From Thiothrix subterranea (GTDB taxonomy: Bacteria > Pseudomonadota > Gammaproteobacteria > Thiotrichales > Thiotrichaceae): 64,000 bases of DNA. Shown here in pieces: positions 8,424 to 15,020 of the stretch. A program made the translations under genes and the position numbers. Each line of letters opens with the position of its first letter. Within the stretch, counting starts at the first letter, position 1. The stretch lies in assembly GCF_030930995.1 (NCBI RefSeq), contig NZ_CP133217.1, positions 1,664,001-1,728,000 of the forward strand, given 5' to 3'. The notes below the pieces were generated by a model. The model searched no databases and had not been told where the DNA came from. It worked only from the letters and a program-made list of their open reading frames with translations.

Positions 8424-8639
8424 TCATTGGATAAGTTTCCCGCTCAATTCGGTATACAACTTGAATTTGCCATCCGCAGACAAGAGCAGGGCATTATGAA
8501 TGAGGGCGGTGGCGATGATGATGCGGTCTTGTGGATCGCTGTGGTGTTCGTACAGGCTAACCGCTTGATCAGCAATTTCTGGGCTGATGGGGACAAGTTG
8601 TATGCCTGAGCCTGATAAGGCTTTGGTAAACCATGTCAC
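8424..8639 (-). pseudogene. PIN-domain toxin missing its N-terminal half (VapC-like)
   Basis: The 71-codon frame matches only the C-terminal half of a VapC-type PIN ribonuclease: VPISPEIADQAV, then DPQDRIIIATALIHNALLLSADGKF, which holds the two later acidic residues. The first catalytic Asp and the rest of the first 55-60 residues are absent. The GTG start overlaps the antitoxin stop as GTGA, so translation could still be coupled. Without the first acidic cluster it is very unlikely to be an active ribonuclease, unless it works in trans with another half. Confidence 0.75.
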
Positions 8640-8857
8640 AATGAAAAATTCCAGTCAGATGCGGGGGTACTGTTGAAAATGTCGCCTACGATGTGGACTT
8701 TTCCTAGAATATCGGGGTGAGGGGTACGTTTAACGTGGTTAGTCACGTCTTTGAGTATCAGGAAAATGACTTCAAATTGCTTGCTGGCAGGCAATTTGGG
8801 TAAGCTTTTCAGGTTGCCGGACTGGTCGGTTTCTAATATCAGGCGTTCTGCGTACAT
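8636..8857 (-). CDS. antitoxin-like small protein paired with truncated PIN toxin
   Basis: 73 residues (MYAERLILETDQSGNLKSL start, C-terminal ILGKVHIVGDIFNSTP segment). The layout of a short N-terminal beta region and a C-terminal motif ending in DW is typical of DUF2281/VapB-like antitoxins paired with PIN toxins. It overlaps the downstream toxin fragment by four bases. If the toxin is dead, this antitoxin is a solo remnant that may still bind its own promoter or neutralise related toxins. Family assignment is moderate. Confidence 0.65.
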   Translation of the reverse strand: MYAERLILETDQSGNLKSLPKLPASKQFEVIFLILKDVTNHVKRTPHPDILGKVHIVGDIFNSTPASDWNFSL

Positions 8858-8899
8858 AGCGTTTTTTCCATTGCGTTGTTGAGGCGAGTGTAGCAGTCG

Positions 8900-9066
8900 C
8901 TATGTGTTTCGTAAATGTTGGGCAAGGTAGGCTTGGGCGGTTTGGCGTAGGGCTGCATCGACGCTGACGGGTGGTGTCCAGCCAAGCAGGTCGCGGGTTT
9001 TGCTGATGTCGACTTGCAGGTTGCCGCAGAGGTGTTGGGTGATGGCGCGTTTGCCCAATAGTGTAA
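8900..9066 (-). pseudogene. NAD-dependent epimerase 3' fragment, copy 1
   Basis: The last 50 or so codons of an NAD-dependent sugar epimerase/dehydratase (GNLQVDISKTRDLLGWTPP, then VSVDAALRQTAQAYL and stop). The Rossmann fold and catalytic Tyr-Lys are gone. Similarity to the two other copies (10001-10262 and 11105-11297) ends near 9066, where the second Rpn gene begins. No full-length parent gene is in the window. Confidence 0.85.
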
Positions 9067-9078
9067 TGGTCAAGTAAA

Positions 9079-9954
9079 TTAGATACACAATCGCAGTTGC
9101 GCAACCTGTTCTAAGCTTAATCCCGTTTTTTGCGCGATGGTCTGGTCATCAAGGAGGTCAAGCAAGTTGGCTGCAATGCCTAGTGCTTGTTGGTGTTTGC
9201 CTTTTTCCATTCCTTCTTGCATCCCCTTTTCCATTCCCTTCTCCATTCCCTTCTCCATTCCCTTCTGTATGCCTTCCTGAAGGGCTTTTTCACGCTCTTC
9301 TTTGCGCAATTCGTCTTCGCTGTATTCGTCTTTCATGCGGGCATGGTCTTCAGGGCTGAGGGTGTCGCGGCGGATGGTTTGCAGCACCTTTTGCACGCAT
9401 TGGTTGTGGTAAGCGGATTCATCCACTTGTTCATCGAGGCTGTCGTTGATCGCCAGCATCCATTCCCGCCAAGCTTCGGGGGTTTCATCGTTAAGGTATT
9501 TGGGGCAAAGGTAAATAATTTTGTGGGGTATCTCGCCCAAGCTGACACCGTGGCGGTCTTTGGGGTCGAAGTCGATCATGGTCATGTCACGCGCATGTTT
9601 ATCACCAGAGGTCAGTACCACGATGGTGTAAACAGCGAGTGCAGGGCGATAGTCTTTGGCTTGCACTGCTTGTTCTAGCAGGGCAGCACAATGGTAGTGC
9701 AAAAAGCGGTGGTAATGATCGGCATGGCGGCGGTGCTGGATGTCAACGATAATGCGGTTGACTTTATCTTCGGCGAACAGGTCAAAGTGGTTGGCGACAC
9801 TGCCAATGGCATTGGGGAACGATTTTTCGGTTTCGACGTGATCAATGATCAAGTCAATGCCGAGAATAGCCTTCACAAACGCGGTGAACACGTCTGGCTG
9901 GGAGAAGGCTTTTTTGAAGATCACGCCATAACGCAGGGAGGCAACGGCTTGCAT
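9079..9954 (-). CDS. Rpn-family recombination-promoting nuclease, copy B
   Basis: Paralogue of 7548-8408 with the same N-terminal PD-(D/E)XK core, 291 residues from ATG 9954 (MQAVASLRYG); the frame extends further upstream to 10050, but only into the neighbouring epimerase fragment. The C-terminal tail carries eight more residues of GMEK repeat units than copy A. The end differs (QVAQLRLCI instead of QVEQLRNLRKPR) because the gene's last codons were replaced at the junction with the epimerase fragment. The catalytic segment is intact, so it may be functional. The two copies are close to identical at DNA level, pointing to recent duplication. Confidence 0.82.
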   Translation of the reverse strand: MQAVASLRYGVIFKKAFSQPDVFTAFVKAILGIDLIIDHVETEKSFPNAIGSVANHFDLFAEDKVNRIIVDIQHRRHADHYHRFLHYHCAALLEQAVQAKDYRPALAVYTIVVLTSGDKHARDMTMIDFDPKDRHGVSLGEIPHKIIYLCPKYLNDETPEAWREWMLAINDSLDEQVDESAYHNQCVQKVLQTIRRDTLSPEDHARMKDEYSEDELRKEEREKALQEGIQKGMEKGMEKGMEKGMQEGMEKGKHQQALGIAANLLDLLDDQTIAQKTGLSLEQVAQLRLCI

Positions 9955-10000
9955 GGTGATACCTTGATAATGACTACAGTGGCTTAGAGTATAGCACGCT

Positions 10001-10262
10001 TTAACGCTGGTTTTGCAGGTAGGCTTGGGCGGTTTGGCGTAGGGCTGCATCGACGCTGACGGGTGGTGTCCAGCCGAGCAGGTCGCGGGTTTTGCTGATG
10101 TCGACTTGCAGGTTGCCGCAGAGGCGTTGGGCGATGGCGCGTTTGCCCACTAGGGTTAGGGCGGTTTCCAGCCAGCTTTGGGGGATGGGGAGTAAGCGGG
10201 TGGGTTTGCCTAAGGCGCGGCTGAGGCGTTGCAGGCGTTCGGTTTCTGTCAGTTCACACGCG
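10001..10262 (-). pseudogene. NAD-dependent epimerase 3' fragment, copy 2
   Basis: The longest of three copies of the same epimerase tail, about 85 codons from ELTETERLQRLSRALG through LLPIPQSWLETAL to DLLGWTPPVSVDAALRQ and a stop. It is the C-terminal substrate-binding lobe only. The upstream end stops at about 10262 next to unrelated DNA that trails the phosphoribosyltransferase gene. Confidence 0.85.
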
Positions 10263-10334
10263 ATTTTTTCGTTCTTTTGGGATTGTTTGGCTCAAATTGC
10301 TTTTGAGGTCGGCGTGTTGTGCAATCGCAATAAT

Positions 10335-11063
10335 TCATTGATCCGCAGGGCAATCTCTAGCTTGGCTTGCCGCAATAATTTGATTTCGGATGCGGTCAAC
10401 ATTCGGGGTGTTGAGCAGGTAACGTGCTTCAGACTCTGTAAGGCAGTTAAGCCCGAAGCCGAAGCGTTGTTGCCACCAGTGTTCAAGTATGTTTCCATGT
10501 TTTTGCCTCAGTTGTTCCAGTGTGGATAGGGTTAAGGTTATGTTTGCGGAATGAGGCTTGCCTGTCAAGACGGTTGCGCCTAATACCGTGCCACCACCTT
10601 GTATGATATGTGCACGTAAGTTGGCTAATGTGCCGCCTTGTCCAATGAAATCATCTACCAGCAGGTAGGAGCAGCCTGTGATGATGTCACCATCAAAGGC
10701 TGCTTGTCTTGCCAAGCGGGAAAAGCCATCTGCTCCGGTATGCCCAACGATATTGGTTTGAATAATGGCGGTGTCAGCCATCCAATCTAATTGCTGGGCA
10801 AGCATATCGGCGAGTGCTTCAGGTATGGCGTTTACACCTGAGCCTTCTACGGCATGGGCGGATACCAGCACGGGTTTGTGTGTGGCGAACCGAGTGGCTA
10901 ATTGTCCAATAGTAGTGGAGTTTAATTGAGCGTTTACTAGCTGGTAAGCAGCGTCAGGGTCGCCAGATTTTGCCGCACGGTAGGCTGGGTGTTGTTTGAC
11001 TGACGATTCATTGGCATGAATCCAGATGGGTGGAAAATTATCCCAAGGGTAACGCTTTATCAT
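10335..11063 (-). CDS. phosphoribosyltransferase-domain protein
   Basis: 242 residues with a clear PRPP-binding loop, LLVDDFIGQGGTLANL, around residues 133-150, as in type I phosphoribosyltransferases (orotate, adenine and xanthine enzymes). The rest (MIKRYPWDNFPPIWIH, HTGADGFSRLARQAAF) does not match a housekeeping enzyme I know. Similar stand-alone proteins turn up beside mobile DNA, and the substrate is unknown. It lies between two epimerase fragments, so it probably came in with a rearrangement. The start at 11063 is the only early ATG. Confidence 0.7.
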   Translation of the reverse strand: MIKRYPWDNFPPIWIHANESSVKQHPAYRAAKSGDPDAAYQLVNAQLNSTTIGQLATRFATHKPVLVSAHAVEGSGVNAIPEALADMLAQQLDWMADTAIIQTNIVGHTGADGFSRLARQAAFDGDIITGCSYLLVDDFIGQGGTLANLRAHIIQGGGTVLGATVLTGKPHSANITLTLSTLEQLRQKHGNILEHWWQQRFGFGLNCLTESEARYLLNTPNVDRIRNQIIAASQARDCPADQ

Positions 11064-11104
11064 CCGATGACTACTGCCTGATTGATTCGTGTGAGTATAG
11101 CAAA

Positions 11105-11297
11105 TTAACGTTGGGCTTGCAGGTACGCTGCTGCGGTTTGGCGTAGTGCTTCATCGACGCTGACGGGCGGTGTCCAGCCGAGTAGGTCGCGGGTTTTGCT
11201 GATGTCGACTTGCAGGTTGCCGCAGAGGCGTTGGGCGATGGCGCGTTTGCCCACTAGGGTTAGCGCGGTTTCCAGCCAGCTTTGGGGGATGGGGAGA
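11105..11297 (-). pseudogene. NAD-dependent epimerase 3' fragment, copy 3
   Basis: Third copy of the epimerase tail (LPIPQSWLETAL through GNLQVDISKTRDLLGWTPP to AAYLQAQR and stop), almost identical to copy 2 at DNA level. It ends at about 11297, directly fused to the 3' end of the Uma2 fragment. An open frame reads through from Uma2 antisense DNA into it, which is accidental. Confidence 0.85.
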
Positions 11298-11300
11298 ATG

Positions 11301-11768
11301 TCAACAGTTTTTCTGCATGGGGAATGGAACATCCAGCCCGACTTCACGTCTGACTCTGCGGTAGATGTGGTGTATGGCTATTTCTAAACCAACAGATTCC
11401 AGCACCAAGGTATCTTCGGCGTAATAGGGTTCTAATTGCCAGTGGGTGCGGCGGCGGTAAACCCGTAAATAGGGCGTTTCCTGCGAGACCACGACGTATT
11501 CCAACAAGGAGGGAATTTGGGTGTAATTATCGAATTTTTCTTTGAGGTCAACCCGCTTGGTTGAGCCAGATAGCACTTCGACAATCAGTATGGGGTTGGT
11601 GCGGTAATAGGGGTCGTCAGTATTTTCACCACAAGCCGCCATGATGTCGGGGTAATAGGAAAACGGTTTGTTGTCTCGGGTTTTCCCAATCACTTTCATG
11701 TCAGATTGCCAGACGCGGCAGGTGTCTTTCAGGGCATTGTCGATAGCAGAGCCAAGTGTATGGGCGCT
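11301..11768 (-). pseudogene. Uma2-family endonuclease, N-terminally truncated
   Basis: Uma2/DUF820 family nuclease fragment related to the complete gene at 44939-45520. The core YYPDIMAACGENTDD and NPILIVEVLSGSTKRVDLKEK are intact, including the PD and EVLS residues of the PD-(D/E)XK active site. The N-terminal third is missing: coding similarity can be followed to about 11768 (LKDTCRVWQSDMK) and then stops where a copy of the sugar-transferase leader begins. An internal ATG at 11699 could give a 132-residue product. Confidence 0.78.
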
Positions 11769-11822
11769 TCCCCTGTTTTAAGCCCAACAAGAAATAATGT
11801 TTTTTATATAAGCTGGGCTAAA
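11769..11822 (-). promoter_or_regulatory. third copy of the sugar-transferase leader, split by an IS200-like insertion
   Basis: The segment cccctgttttaagcccaac up to tatataagctgggcta closely matches the leaders at 5811-5869 and 6887-6945. It includes the TATATA -10 candidate at 11805-11810. In the two other copies the Crp-like palindrome follows within 20 bases; here the IS200-like element intervenes and the palindrome reappears at 12476. The structural gene that this promoter served has been replaced by the Uma2 fragment. Confidence 0.65.
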
Positions 11823-12468
11823 CAAAAAATAGGAGATCCCCCAGCTATGCTGGGGAGGCATCCATCGTTTGACATTTACGGGATTCTCATAGGAACTCCG
11901 AAACGTGAGCCGCCAAGCAACACGTTCAGGAGATACCCATGAGAGAAGTCAGTAGTTTAAATCACACTCGTTGGGAGTGTAAGTACCACATTGTTTTTAT
12001 ACCCAAATACCGCCGTCGAGTGATTTTTGGAGAAGTTCGCAAGGAGTTGGGAACGGTTTTCCATGAACTGACCTCGCATCGAGGCTGCCGGATAGAGGAA
12101 GGTCATTTGATGCCAGACCATGTACATATGATGATTTCGATCCCACCGAAGTATTCAGTGTCTCAAGTGGTGGGTTATATCAAGGGTAAGAGTGCGATCC
12201 ATATAGCTCGGACTTACGCAGGTCGAAAACGAAACTTTGTCGGTGAGCATTTCTGGGCGCGGGGTTACTTTGTGTCCACAGTGGGTCGGGATGAAGCAGT
12301 GATTCGCCGCTATATACACGATCAGGAAAAAGAGGATCGTCGCATAGATCAGTTGAATTTGGTGTAAGGTCGCCCCATTTGTTGGGGCTAAAGGAGCTGT
12401 AAGCTCCGTCAGTCCGCTTCGAGCGGCTCACATTTTAAAGCCACCGGCTTTGCCGGTGGATATTTACT
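11823..12468 (+). mobile_element. IS200/IS605-family insertion sequence (about 645 bp)
   Basis: An IS200-type element with one gene, tnpA, flanked by hairpins rather than inverted repeats. The left-end hairpin is at 11836-11851 (cccccagctatgctgggg) and the right-end hairpin at 12440-12460 (ccaccggctttgccggtgg). The boundaries are estimated by comparing the flanks with the two uninterrupted leader copies, which rejoin as ctgggctaa plus ttaatgtctgtga. IS200 elements move as single strands without target duplication, consistent with the absence of direct repeats. Confidence 0.75.
11939..12367 (+). CDS. tnpA: IS200/IS605 TnpA, HUH-Y1 transposase
   Basis: 142 residues, the normal length for a Y1 transposase. 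The HUH metal-binding motif appears as PDHVHMMISIP around residue 60, and the catalytic tyrosine in RRYIHDQEKED near residue 125. The N terminus WECKYHIVFIPKYRR is characteristic. It appears intact. It excises and inserts single-stranded DNA after recognising end hairpins and a short target. AGGAG lies a few bases before the ATG. Confidence 0.93.
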   Translation: MREVSSLNHTRWECKYHIVFIPKYRRRVIFGEVRKELGTVFHELTSHRGCRIEEGHLMPDHVHMMISIPPKYSVSQVVGYIKGKSAIHIARTYAGRKRNFVGEHFWARGYFVSTVGRDEAVIRRYIHDQEKEDRRIDQLNLV

Positions 12469-12475
12469 TAATGTC

Positions 12476-12491
12476 TGTGATACTGATCACA
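12476..12491. promoter_or_regulatory. Crp-like palindrome orphaned by the IS insertion
   Basis: TGTGA-TACTGA-TCACA, a perfect palindrome. By comparison with the leader copies it belongs with the -10 box at 11805, now about 650 bp away on the other side of the IS200-like element. No gene is now placed to use it: tnpA ends before it and the repeat protein gene converges towards it. Confidence 0.55.
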
Positions 12492-12533
12492 GAAAAGGGG
12501 TGAGGCGCTGTGATTAGGCAGGTTTTGTCTGTT

Positions 12534-13151
12534 TTAATATCCTGCCTGAGATCCTGATACCACGGCAGTGAGTTCGGGAGGGAGTGGTGTCAGGTTTCCA
12601 TTGAGTTCATTAGCGTCGCCGTATTCAGGTGCTACAGTAGCGAGTTCGGGAGGGAGTGGTGTCAGGTTTCCATTGAGTTCATTAGCGTCGCCGTATTCAG
12701 GTGCTACAGTAGCGAGTTCGGGAGGGAGTGGTGTCAGGTTTCCATTGAGTTCATTAGCGTCGCCGTATTCAGGTGCTACAGTAGCGAGTTCGGGAGGGAG
12801 TGGTGTCAGGTTTCCATTGAGTTCATTAGCGTCGCCGTATTCAGGTGCTACAGTAGCGAGTTCGGGAGAGAGTGGTGTTAGGTTTTCGTTGAGTTCATTA
12901 GCGTCGCCGTATTCAGGCTCCACAGCAGTGAGTTCGGGCGGGGGGAGCACCAGATTTTTGTTAAAATATCCAGGCATCGTCTCACTCGTTTCAGAAACTA
13001 GCACTTGTTTATTGTAAACTTGACTATTTTCTAGTTTATGGATTGGCTCTTGTTCAATTTTTTTGTTTTGAACCACCGAGCCAAAATTGTTATATAAAAA
13101 AACAGCGATAACTATAGAAATAGTTACCGCTAAAAAATTGATAGTCTTCAT
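12534..13151 (-). CDS. membrane-anchored protein of near-perfect 24-residue repeats
   Basis: A 205-residue protein from ATG 13151 (MKTINFLAV). It has one N-terminal hydrophobic segment, a short charged linker, then five tandem copies of a 24-residue unit (PELATVAPEYGDANELNGNL plus TPLP) and a partial sixth. The repeats are acidic and proline-rich, suggesting an extended periplasmic stalk or spacer; no enzyme domain is seen. An upstream ATG at 13235 would overlap the preceding gene and is less likely. I do not recognise the family. It follows the secreted protein gene at 13159 by seven bases, so the two are probably co-transcribed. Confidence 0.7.
   Translation of the reverse strand: MKTINFLAVTISIVIAVFLYNNFGSVVQNKKIEQEPIHKLENSQVYNKQVLVSETSETMPGYFNKNLVLPPPELTAVEPEYGDANELNENLTPLSPELATVAPEYGDANELNGNLTPLPPELATVAPEYGDANELNGNLTPLPPELATVAPEYGDANELNGNLTPLPPELATVAPEYGDANELNGNLTPLPPELTAVVSGSQAGY
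12570..12950 (-). repeat. 72-bp tandem repeat array, five units plus a partial
   Basis: Units begin at 12570, 12642, 12714, 12786 and 12858, with a diverged partial from 12930. The first four are identical or almost so at DNA level, including synonymous positions; the fifth has a few changes (gagagagtgg, gttttcgttg). The period is a multiple of three, so copy number can change without breaking the frame. Confidence 0.95.
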
Positions 13152-13158
13152 AAAGTTT

Positions 13159-13509
13159 TTATTCAATGCCCATTGAATATACTTTGCAATATTTGGTTGT
13201 GCTACTACCAGGCCATTGAGCGGAATCATCAACATATAACAGTAGAGTTTTATTTAGCAATTTTGCACTAACTAGCGATGCAAACAAAATCATTCGTCCT
13301 GGCTGATCTGGTGTGATCCAACCCCCCACGCATGTTCTTAGTGTGGGACTAATTGTAAATATAATGTCTCCATTTCGATAGTCTCCATATGTATTGTATG
13401 TTTGTACGGCAATTCCTTTATTGCCTATAGTGGCGGAATATGCCGTATTTATAAATATGGTGAAACTCACCAAGAGGATAGATAAGAATTTAAAGATATT
13501 GTGTCGCAT
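13159..13509 (-). CDS. small secreted protein of unknown function
   Basis: 116 residues with a convincing signal peptide (basic MRHNIFKF, hydrophobic core to about residue 23, cleavage likely after TAYSA). The mature part of about 90 residues has two cysteines (TCVGGW and KYCKVY), compatible with a disulfide in the periplasm or outside. I do not recognise the fold. It shares a likely transcript with the repeat protein downstream. The AT-rich composition differs from the glycan genes and suggests later acquisition. Confidence 0.65.
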   Translation of the reverse strand: MRHNIFKFLSILLVSFTIFINTAYSATIGNKGIAVQTYNTYGDYRNGDIIFTISPTLRTCVGGWITPDQPGRMILFASLVSAKLLNKTLLLYVDDSAQWPGSSTTKYCKVYSMGIE

Positions 13510-13781
13510 AGCTATAACCCCATTTGTGCAAAAAATTAAACACTTTCAGTATAATATAATTAATTATTTTTTGTCAAGTATATGCTAGATTTATTTAATT
13601 GTCGTTATTCAGCGCAGTGTGCCGAGCCTCTGTGCACGACAAAATGTAACTGATTGATATTTTAAGACGTCGAAATTGAAAGCCCGTCGCTGATCTGTTC
13701 CACTCTCTTGCAACCAAACAGGGATAGTGTATGGAGCTGAGCGACGGACTCTAAAGCCTTCGCTTCTTGAGATGTCCGGAA
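13510..13781. other. intergenic region with an imperfect inverted repeat
   Basis: No gene is supported. It contains an AT-rich stretch before 13590 that may hold the promoter of the secreted protein gene, and an imperfect inverted repeat, agcccgtcgct at 13680-13690 with agcgacggact at 13739-13749, which could form a long hairpin after the glycan operon. The end of the stretch (gcttcttgagatgtccgg, 13763-13780) resembles the tail of the IS3 remnant at 4670-4687, but the similarity is short. Confidence 0.4.
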
Positions 13782-15020
13782 TTACTGAGCCAGATTAGTT
13801 GCGAGCAGAAATTTTTTTGCCAACACGGGGTAAGTATGGTTCTGCAATACATAATCGCGTCCACGCTGTCCCATTACAGTACGTTCGGAAGGGCTTAGGG
13901 CAAGCAGTTGCCGAATACCTTGTGCAATTGCTTGGGGATTTTCGGGGGGGACTGTCAATCCGCATCCTGCTTCAGTTACGGGGTCATTGCCTGCATCAAC
14001 AGAATGGAGGATAACTCTTTTTGCCATCATGTAATCCATCAACTTATTTGGCGCAATACCGAAGCGATAGAGGGGCTGATGATGCCATCCGATATAGGCA
14101 ATATCAAAGTATTGCAGAAGTGCTGGAATCTGATTCTTTTTAATGGGGTCGAAGAATATAACATTTTTGATTCTTTCGTGTTGAACTCTACGCTGCAAGG
14201 CTTTTTTGTCAGAGCCTCCGCCGACTAATACAAATACTATTTTTTCATCCTTAAGGTATTGTGCTGTATCTAACAGAGTTTCAAGTGCATTGGCTACCCC
14301 ATGTGTTCCAGCATAACCAACGATAGGAGTATTCTGATTTTTGAATTGGGAAAGCTGTGTTTTAACTGACGGTTCTAACTCCGATAAGTGGTCATTTTGC
14401 CACTCGGCGGGGTCTATGCCATTCGGTATGATATGCAGCTTATGCGAAGCCATACCGCGTGATTCCATATAATCGCGGACTTTAGGCAGCATGGAAACCA
14501 CTAAGTCAGCGTGGCGATAGGCATAATCTTCTGCCTGTTGCACCAGCATAATGAACGGATGCCACTTAGACATTCCACCTAATTCCATAGGTGACAGTGG
14601 CCATAAATCGTGGACTTCAAAAATCAGTTTGGCATTGGCGAATTTTGCAATACGGTGGGCAGGCCAAATGTCCATTGGGTACGTGCTGGAGGCAATGACA
14701 ATATCAGGCTTAAAAGCATTTGCGATAGTCTTGCCTTCATGAAATAGTCGGAGGACAAAAGCAGCCATGTTTTTTACCCGACCTATGCCGTTACCTGTAT
14801 AAGTGGGTGTTTTAAACCAAGTGTAGTTGATGCCATCAATGACTTCACTCAGTGTACTACCCGGCAATTCAGGCTGAACAGCTCTGATATGAGAGTACGA
14901 TGCCGCATATATACGAACATCATGACCTGCTTTCACCCACTCTCTAGCTAAATAGTAGACTCGATAAGACATCCCATGTTTTGGAGAGCCTGCGTAATGA
15001 TGTAAGAATAAAATTTTCAT
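13782..15020 (-). CDS. family 4 glycosyltransferase, WbuB-like
   Basis: A 412-residue GT-B glycosyltransferase of GT4. The N-terminal domain has HHYAGSPKHGMSYRVYYLAREW, where GxxYR-type residues match WbuB (L-FucNAc transferase). The C-terminal nucleotide-sugar domain has VGYAGTHGVANALETLL and the acidic APNKLMDYMMA segment. It acts on the cytoplasmic face of the membrane, adding a sugar to the undecaprenyl-linked unit. It is the last gene of the 21-gene minus-strand string, overlapping the epimerase gene by one base. Donor and acceptor cannot be read from sequence. Confidence 0.88.
   Translation of the reverse strand: MKILFLHHYAGSPKHGMSYRVYYLAREWVKAGHDVRIYAASYSHIRAVQPELPGSTLSEVIDGINYTWFKTPTYTGNGIGRVKNMAAFVLRLFHEGKTIANAFKPDIVIASSTYPMDIWPAHRIAKFANAKLIFEVHDLWPLSPMELGGMSKWHPFIMLVQQAEDYAYRHADLVVSMLPKVRDYMESRGMASHKLHIIPNGIDPAEWQNDHLSELEPSVKTQLSQFKNQNTPIVGYAGTHGVANALETLLDTAQYLKDEKIVFVLVGGGSDKKALQRRVQHERIKNVIFFDPIKKNQIPALLQYFDIAYIGWHHQPLYRFGIAPNKLMDYMMAKRVILHSVDAGNDPVTEAGCGLTVPPENPQAIAQGIRQLLALSPSERTVMGQRGRDYVLQNHTYPVLAKKFLLATNLAQ

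Noticed and set aside
7695-8609. Plus-strand frames antisense to the first Rpn gene and the PIN fragment
   Set aside because: They are hydrophobic mirror images of the coding strand; similar frames appear antisense to the second Rpn copy. No start signals or domains.
10092-10529. Plus-strand frame of 145 codons between epimerase fragment and phosphoribosyltransferase
   Set aside because: It is the reverse strand of the epimerase fragment and the phosphoribosyltransferase end; its first part recurs antisense to fragment 3 at 11196.
12570-12950. Possible CRISPR array
   Set aside because: The 72-bp units are contiguous with no spacers, keep a protein frame, and no cas genes are present.
12568-13017. 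A 149-codon plus-strand frame across the 72-bp repeats
   Set aside because: The repeat length is a multiple of three, so any frame without stops in one unit stays open. The minus-strand frame has a membrane segment and a partner gene; this one has neither.
13763-13780. A second IS3 right end
   Set aside because: Only about 18 bases resemble the tail of the remnant at 4670-4687, and the inverted repeat beyond the tgtccgg core does not match; too short to claim.
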